The notes below the pieces were generated by a model. The model was not told where the DNA came from and did no database searches. It was given only the letters and a program-made list of their open reading frames with translations. 7,603 bases of DNA from DASXBA01 sp046729895 (GTDB lineage: Bacteria; Actinomycetota; Thermoleophilia; Solirubrobacterales; Thermoleophilaceae): NCBI GenBank assembly GCA_046729895.1, contig JBKPHP010000239.1, forward strand, positions 1 to 7,603, in the 5' to 3' direction. Positions 5,538 through 7,603 of the stretch are shown piece after piece. Position numbers and translations under genes: made by a program. Position 1 is the first letter of the stretch. Every line of letters begins with the position of its first letter.

Positions 5538-5666
5538 ATGTTCGTCTTCGCCAGGCGGCCGGGCAGGCGGACAAGCGTCCGCTTCATGCCCGGCTGCCTG
5601 GTGTGGTCGCTGCTGGCGTCAACCGTCCTGACCGTCCTGATCAACCTCCTGATCCGCCTCCTCTGA
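5538..5666 (+). CDS. Very small single-span hydrophobic protein (42 aa)
   Basis: ATG at 5538 begins 4 nt after the previous stop codon (5531-5533), and TGA at 5664-5666 ends a 42-residue product. Residues 1-15 are basic (RRPGRR and R15). From residue 17 the pattern MPGCLVWSLLASTVLTVLINLLIRLL forms a single membrane helix. Small proteins with a PGC motif followed by SLxxSxxLTxLLNLLIR occur in other Actinobacteria, which supports a real gene, although that rests on memory rather than a search. No strong RBS is visible, and translation probably depends on coupling to the upstream gene. An internal ATG at 5586 (MPGCL) could be the true start, giving 26 residues. Function unknown; a small membrane effector or partner of the two-span protein is possible. 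Confidence 0.62.
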   Translation: MFVFARRPGRRTSVRFMPGCLVWSLLASTVLTVLINLLIRLL

Positions 5667-5679
5667 GTGGTGGGGAAGG

Positions 5680-5708
5680 CCCTTTGGCGATGATCCTCAT
5701 CGGGAGGG
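5680..5708 (+). terminator. Weak hairpin terminator candidate after the small membrane genes
   Basis: CGATGA (5688-5693) pairs with TCATCG (5697-5702) around a 3-nt loop. The helix can extend past an internal loop through CCCT (5680-5683) with AGGG (5705-5708). It lies 13 nt downstream of the stop at 5666 and has no U-tract. Confidence 0.35.
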
Positions 5709-5866
5709 GCTGGCAAGAGGGCAAGGTCGCCCCCCATGGCAAGCACACTTGGACTGCTGCTCGCTGGGTGGGGTGCGTTCAAGGGCGTAAGTACCACGAG
5801 ATCCTTGGCATCCACCATGTCCGCGACGATCTCGGCGGTCCGATTGGCTGGAACCTCTGATCCTCT

Positions 5867-5905
5867 CCCGCTCCAGCGAGCGGGCCGGGCACACCTGATC
5901 GGCCC
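5867..5905 (+). other. Competing hairpins in non-coding DNA
   Basis: CCCGCTC (5867-5873) pairs perfectly with GAGCGGG (5878-5884) over a CAGC loop. GGGCCG (5882-5887) can instead pair with CGGCCC (5900-5905). The two stems share bases 5882-5884 and are mutually exclusive, like an attenuator. The first stem alone could also be a U-less terminator. Whether the region is transcribed is unknown. Confidence 0.35.
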
Positions 5906-6113
5906 CTCTGCAGGGTGGGACCCGACTGACCAAAGTCCTGTGGCCGTTGACTAGGGTCGCTCCCGAAGTGGCTTCCCTGCGCCCAGCGCGCGGAGAAGGC
6001 TGCGTTGATTCGACGTCGACGGCTCCTCTCGGTAGCGGTGTGGCGAGGGCCGGTCCTGCGTTCCAGCGAGCCACCTCGACGTGCGCACGCAGGCGGCCGC
6101 GCCGGCATTAGCG

Positions 6114-6138
6114 GTTTCGGAAAGAGCGAAAAGGGAGA
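6114..6138 (+). promoter_or_regulatory. Candidate autoregulatory SigB/SigF-type promoter of the sigma gene
   Basis: A perfect GTTT (6114-6117), a 15-nt spacer and GGGAGA (6133-6138) resemble the SigB/SigF promoter. The -35 is exact; the -10 keeps GGG but only 3 or 4 of 6 positions, depending on the consensus form used. The start point near 6145 leaves a leader of about 130 nt. Many SigB/SigF genes control themselves, which fits, but this -10 is the weakest of the four candidates. Confidence 0.35.
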
Positions 6139-6274
6139 CAACTCTGTCTACCGGGATCTGGGGATGTCTATGAGGCGGCCCTGCATCTTGGACTTGCGCT
6201 GTAGGGACGTGCCCAGTTCTCACCATGGCCGGAGCGGACCTCCACGCGGTAGATCGACCCTGCGAGGAGGCACT

Positions 6275-7084
6275 ATGTCAGTCACAGTCGAAGACCCAGG
6301 ACGCCCCACCGGTAAGGAAGGCTCGTCGGCTCGCCGGCGAGTCGAGGACGAGCGGCTTCTGCGCCGTTACACCCGCCACGGAGACTTGCGCGCCCGCGAG
6401 GAGCTGATCGCGCGCTTCCTACCGCTCTCGCGCAAACTGGCGGGCCGCTATCTCCACGCCGGCGAGCCCTACGAGGACCTTGTCCAGGTGGCGTGCGTGG
6501 GCCTGCTGAAGGCGGTGGACCGCTACGACCCGGACCGGGGGAACGGCTTCGTGGGCTACGCCGTCCCGACGATGCTGGGCGAGCTGAAGCGGCACTTTCG
6601 CGACAAGGGCTGGTCCGTCCGCGTCCCCCGTGCGACGCAGGAGCTCGCGTTGAAGGTCTCAGAGGCGATGGGCGCGTTGCCCGCCAAGCTCGGCCGTCCA
6701 GCGCGGCCGCGAGACGTTGCAGAGGTAATCGGCGTGTCCGTTGAGGAGGTGCTCGAGGCGATGGAGGCGGCTACGGCCTACGAGGCGGCCTCGCTGGACG
6801 CCCCCCGGGGCGACAGGGGAGACGACGGCTGGACGCTTGGTGAGTCGGTCGCGAGCTACGAGCGAGGCTACGAAATGGCCGAGATCGGGGAGGCGCTTGG
6901 CGACACCTTCAGGGCGATGCCCGACCGCGAGCGCACGATCGTGCGGCTGCGCTTCGAGGACGATTTGACGCAGGCCGAGATAGCCGAACGGGTCGGGGTC
7001 TCGCAGATGCACGTATCGCGCCTGCTAAGGCGTGCCTTGGATCGGCTCCAAGCGGCCGGGGAAGCGTTTGCCGATGCCGCCTAG
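6275..7084 (+). CDS. RNA polymerase sigma factor, SigB/SigF/SigG subfamily (group 3)
   Basis: ATG at 6275 follows GAGGAGG (6264-6270) with 4 nt between; the frame is open upstream but lacks an equal RBS. The 269-aa product has region 2 at about 43-115, including EDLVQVACVGLLKAVDRYDP (67-86, core contact) and GFVGYAVPTMLGELKRHFRD (91-110), then KGWSVRVPR (111-119). These are diagnostic of the SigB/F/G type, which directs polymerase to stress or developmental promoters. Region 3 spans about 120-170. Region 4 (210-262) contains MPDRERTIVRLRF and the helix-turn-helix LTQAEIAERVGVSQMHVSRL (231-250) for -35 recognition. Size and motifs are complete, so it should be active. Relatives are usually held by an RsbW-type anti-sigma kinase and freed by RsbV; neither gene is visible here. 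The stop overlaps the following TetR-family gene by 11 nt, so the two are probably expressed together. The exact symbol (sigB or sigF) cannot be set from sequence alone. Confidence 0.94.
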   Translation: MSVTVEDPGRPTGKEGSSARRRVEDERLLRRYTRHGDLRAREELIARFLPLSRKLAGRYLHAGEPYEDLVQVACVGLLKAVDRYDPDRGNGFVGYAVPTMLGELKRHFRDKGWSVRVPRATQELALKVSEAMGALPAKLGRPARPRDVAEVIGVSVEEVLEAMEAATAYEAASLDAPRGDRGDDGWTLGESVASYERGYEMAEIGEALGDTFRAMPDRERTIVRLRFEDDLTQAEIAERVGVSQMHVSRLLRRALDRLQAAGEAFADAA

Positions 7085-7549
7085 CACTCGTGAGGCCACG
7101 GCGACAACGGGCTCGCCGGGAGGGGCGCGAGCGCGCGAGCGGCTCCTCGATACGGCCTACGAGCTGTTCTCCCGCCGAGGCATCAGAGACGTCGGGATCG
7201 ATGAGGTGATCGCCCGGGCGGGAGTCGCCAAGGCGACCCTCTATCGCCACTTCCCGTCCAAGGACGACCTCGTATTGGCCTTCCTGGAGCGGCGCGAGCA
7301 ACGCTGGACGCTCGGCTGGGTGGAGGCAGAGGCCGCACGCCGCGGCTCGACCCCGGAAGAGCAGCTGCTGGCGATCTTCGACGCCTTCGACGAATGGTTC
7401 AGGCGCGAGGACTTCGAGGCCTGCGCCTTCATCAACGTGCTGCTCGAGATGGGTCCGGAGCACCCCGCGGGCGAGGCGTCGATCGCTCATCTCGAGAACA
7501 TCCGCTCGGTCGTGCGGCGGCTGGCCGAGGAAACCGGACTCCGGGACGC
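7074..7549 (+). CDS. TetR/AcrR family transcriptional regulator, 3' end lost at adapter junction
   Basis: ATG at 7074 lies inside the sigma gene's last codons, with GGGGAAG (7058-7064) 9 nt upstream; an in-frame ATG at 7032 adds residues without RBS support. Residues 20-66 are a typical TetR N-terminal DNA-binding domain: RARERLLDTAYELFSRRGIR, then GIDEVIARAGVAKATLYRHF (41-60), whose last part is the recognition helix and YRHFPSK motif. The helical ligand-binding part starts near 67 and includes FEACAFINVLLEMGPEHPAG (114-133), a pattern found in many TetR regulators. About 158 native residues remain, against the usual 190-210. The frame then enters sequencing adapter at 7550 and stops artificially at 7587-7589, so the end residues CLLYTSPSPRDA are not biological. 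Overlap with the sigma gene suggests joint expression; the ligand and targets are unknown. Confidence 0.9.
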
Positions 7550-7603
7550 CTGTCTCTTATACACATCTCCGAGCCCACGAGACGCATAAGCTTATCGCGT
7601 ATG
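7550..7603. other. Illumina Nextera adapter and index read-through (non-genomic)
   Basis: Bases 7550-7568 read CTGTCTCTTATACACATCT, the Nextera transposase mosaic end, and 7569-7583 continue as CCGAGCCCACGAGAC, the read-2 adapter extension. Then come 10 bases, GCATAAGCTT (7584-7593), which fit a 10-nt i7 index, and ATCGCGTATG (7594-7603), which matches the P7 side ATCTCGTATG with one mismatch. The assembled contig therefore ends in untrimmed library adapter. Confidence 0.97.

Larger units (their letters stand above)
5667..6274. other. 608-bp intergenic region before the sigma gene, no confident gene
   Basis: This stretch contains a terminator-like hairpin (5680-5708), a strong 7-bp stem that competes with a second stem (5867-5905), and a candidate stress-type promoter (6114-6138). 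A plus frame, 5736-5954 (72 codons, hydrophobic start MASTLGLLLAGWGAF), has a weak AAGG 9 nt upstream; its second half is not protein-like, so I do not call it a gene. No tRNA or known ncRNA is recognised. Confidence 0.55.

Noticed and set aside
5736..5954. 72-codon plus frame with a hydrophobic start
   Set aside because: Only a weak distant AAGG precedes it, its second half is not protein-like, and it runs across competing hairpins. The first 40 residues could still merit a homology check.
6225..6407. 60-codon frame overlapping the sigma start
   Set aside because: It is out of frame with a clear gene and has no RBS or coding-like composition.
1..7603. CRISPR array, insertion sequence or integrase attachment site
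   Set aside because: No regularly spaced direct repeats, transposase motifs or terminal inverted repeats were seen. The only transposon-derived sequence is the library adapter at the right end.

Overview
This window comes from a high-GC, almost certainly actinobacterial chromosome or metagenomic contig. The evidence is the GC-rich third codon positions, a SigB/SigF/SigG-type sigma factor, a predicted actinobacterial holin-X protein, a DUF3618 protein, and several small membrane proteins of kinds common in soil actinobacteria. The gene set would suit a Thermoleophilia/Solirubrobacterales-like organism, but that placement is an inference and 16S or marker genes would be needed.

Layout. (i) 1-320, minus: a basic, Ser/Arg-rich then Ala/Lys-rich protein whose C-terminus runs off the window. 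(ii) 321-597: a divergent intergenic region with a candidate stress-type promoter on each strand. (iii) 598-1707, plus: a 69-aa single-span membrane protein followed by an endonuclease/exonuclease/phosphatase (EEP) family protein. (iv) 1708-1966: a convergent intergenic region ending in a strong hairpin. (v) 4627 down to 1967, minus: a compact four-gene cluster, in transcription order a repeat-rich protein with one membrane span, a holin-X-like protein with two spans, a DUF3618 protein and a long charged coiled-coil protein. The first three genes overlap. (vi) 4628-5203: a 576-bp intergenic region with a candidate promoter and a structured leader. (vii) 5204-5666, plus: two small membrane proteins 4 nt apart. 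(viii) 5667-6274: 608 bp with several hairpins and no convincing gene. (ix) 6275-7549, plus: a complete SigB/F/G-family sigma factor overlapping a TetR-family regulator.

The last 54 bases (7550-7603) are not genomic. They are Illumina Nextera transposase/index adapter read-through. The TetR gene is therefore cut off artificially, and its apparent C-terminal residues CLLYTSPSPRDA are translated adapter.

How the genes may work together: four candidate promoters of the form GTTN-N15/16-GGGWRN, resembling the SigB/SigF -35/-10 consensus of Actinobacteria, lie upstream of the left-edge gene, the 598 gene, the 5204 gene and the sigma gene itself. With the many small membrane and amphipathic-helix proteins, this suggests a locus for general or envelope stress with its own group 3 sigma factor. 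No anti-sigma (RsbW-like) or anti-anti-sigma (RsbV-like) gene is visible. The regulon link is an inference from motif matching by eye.
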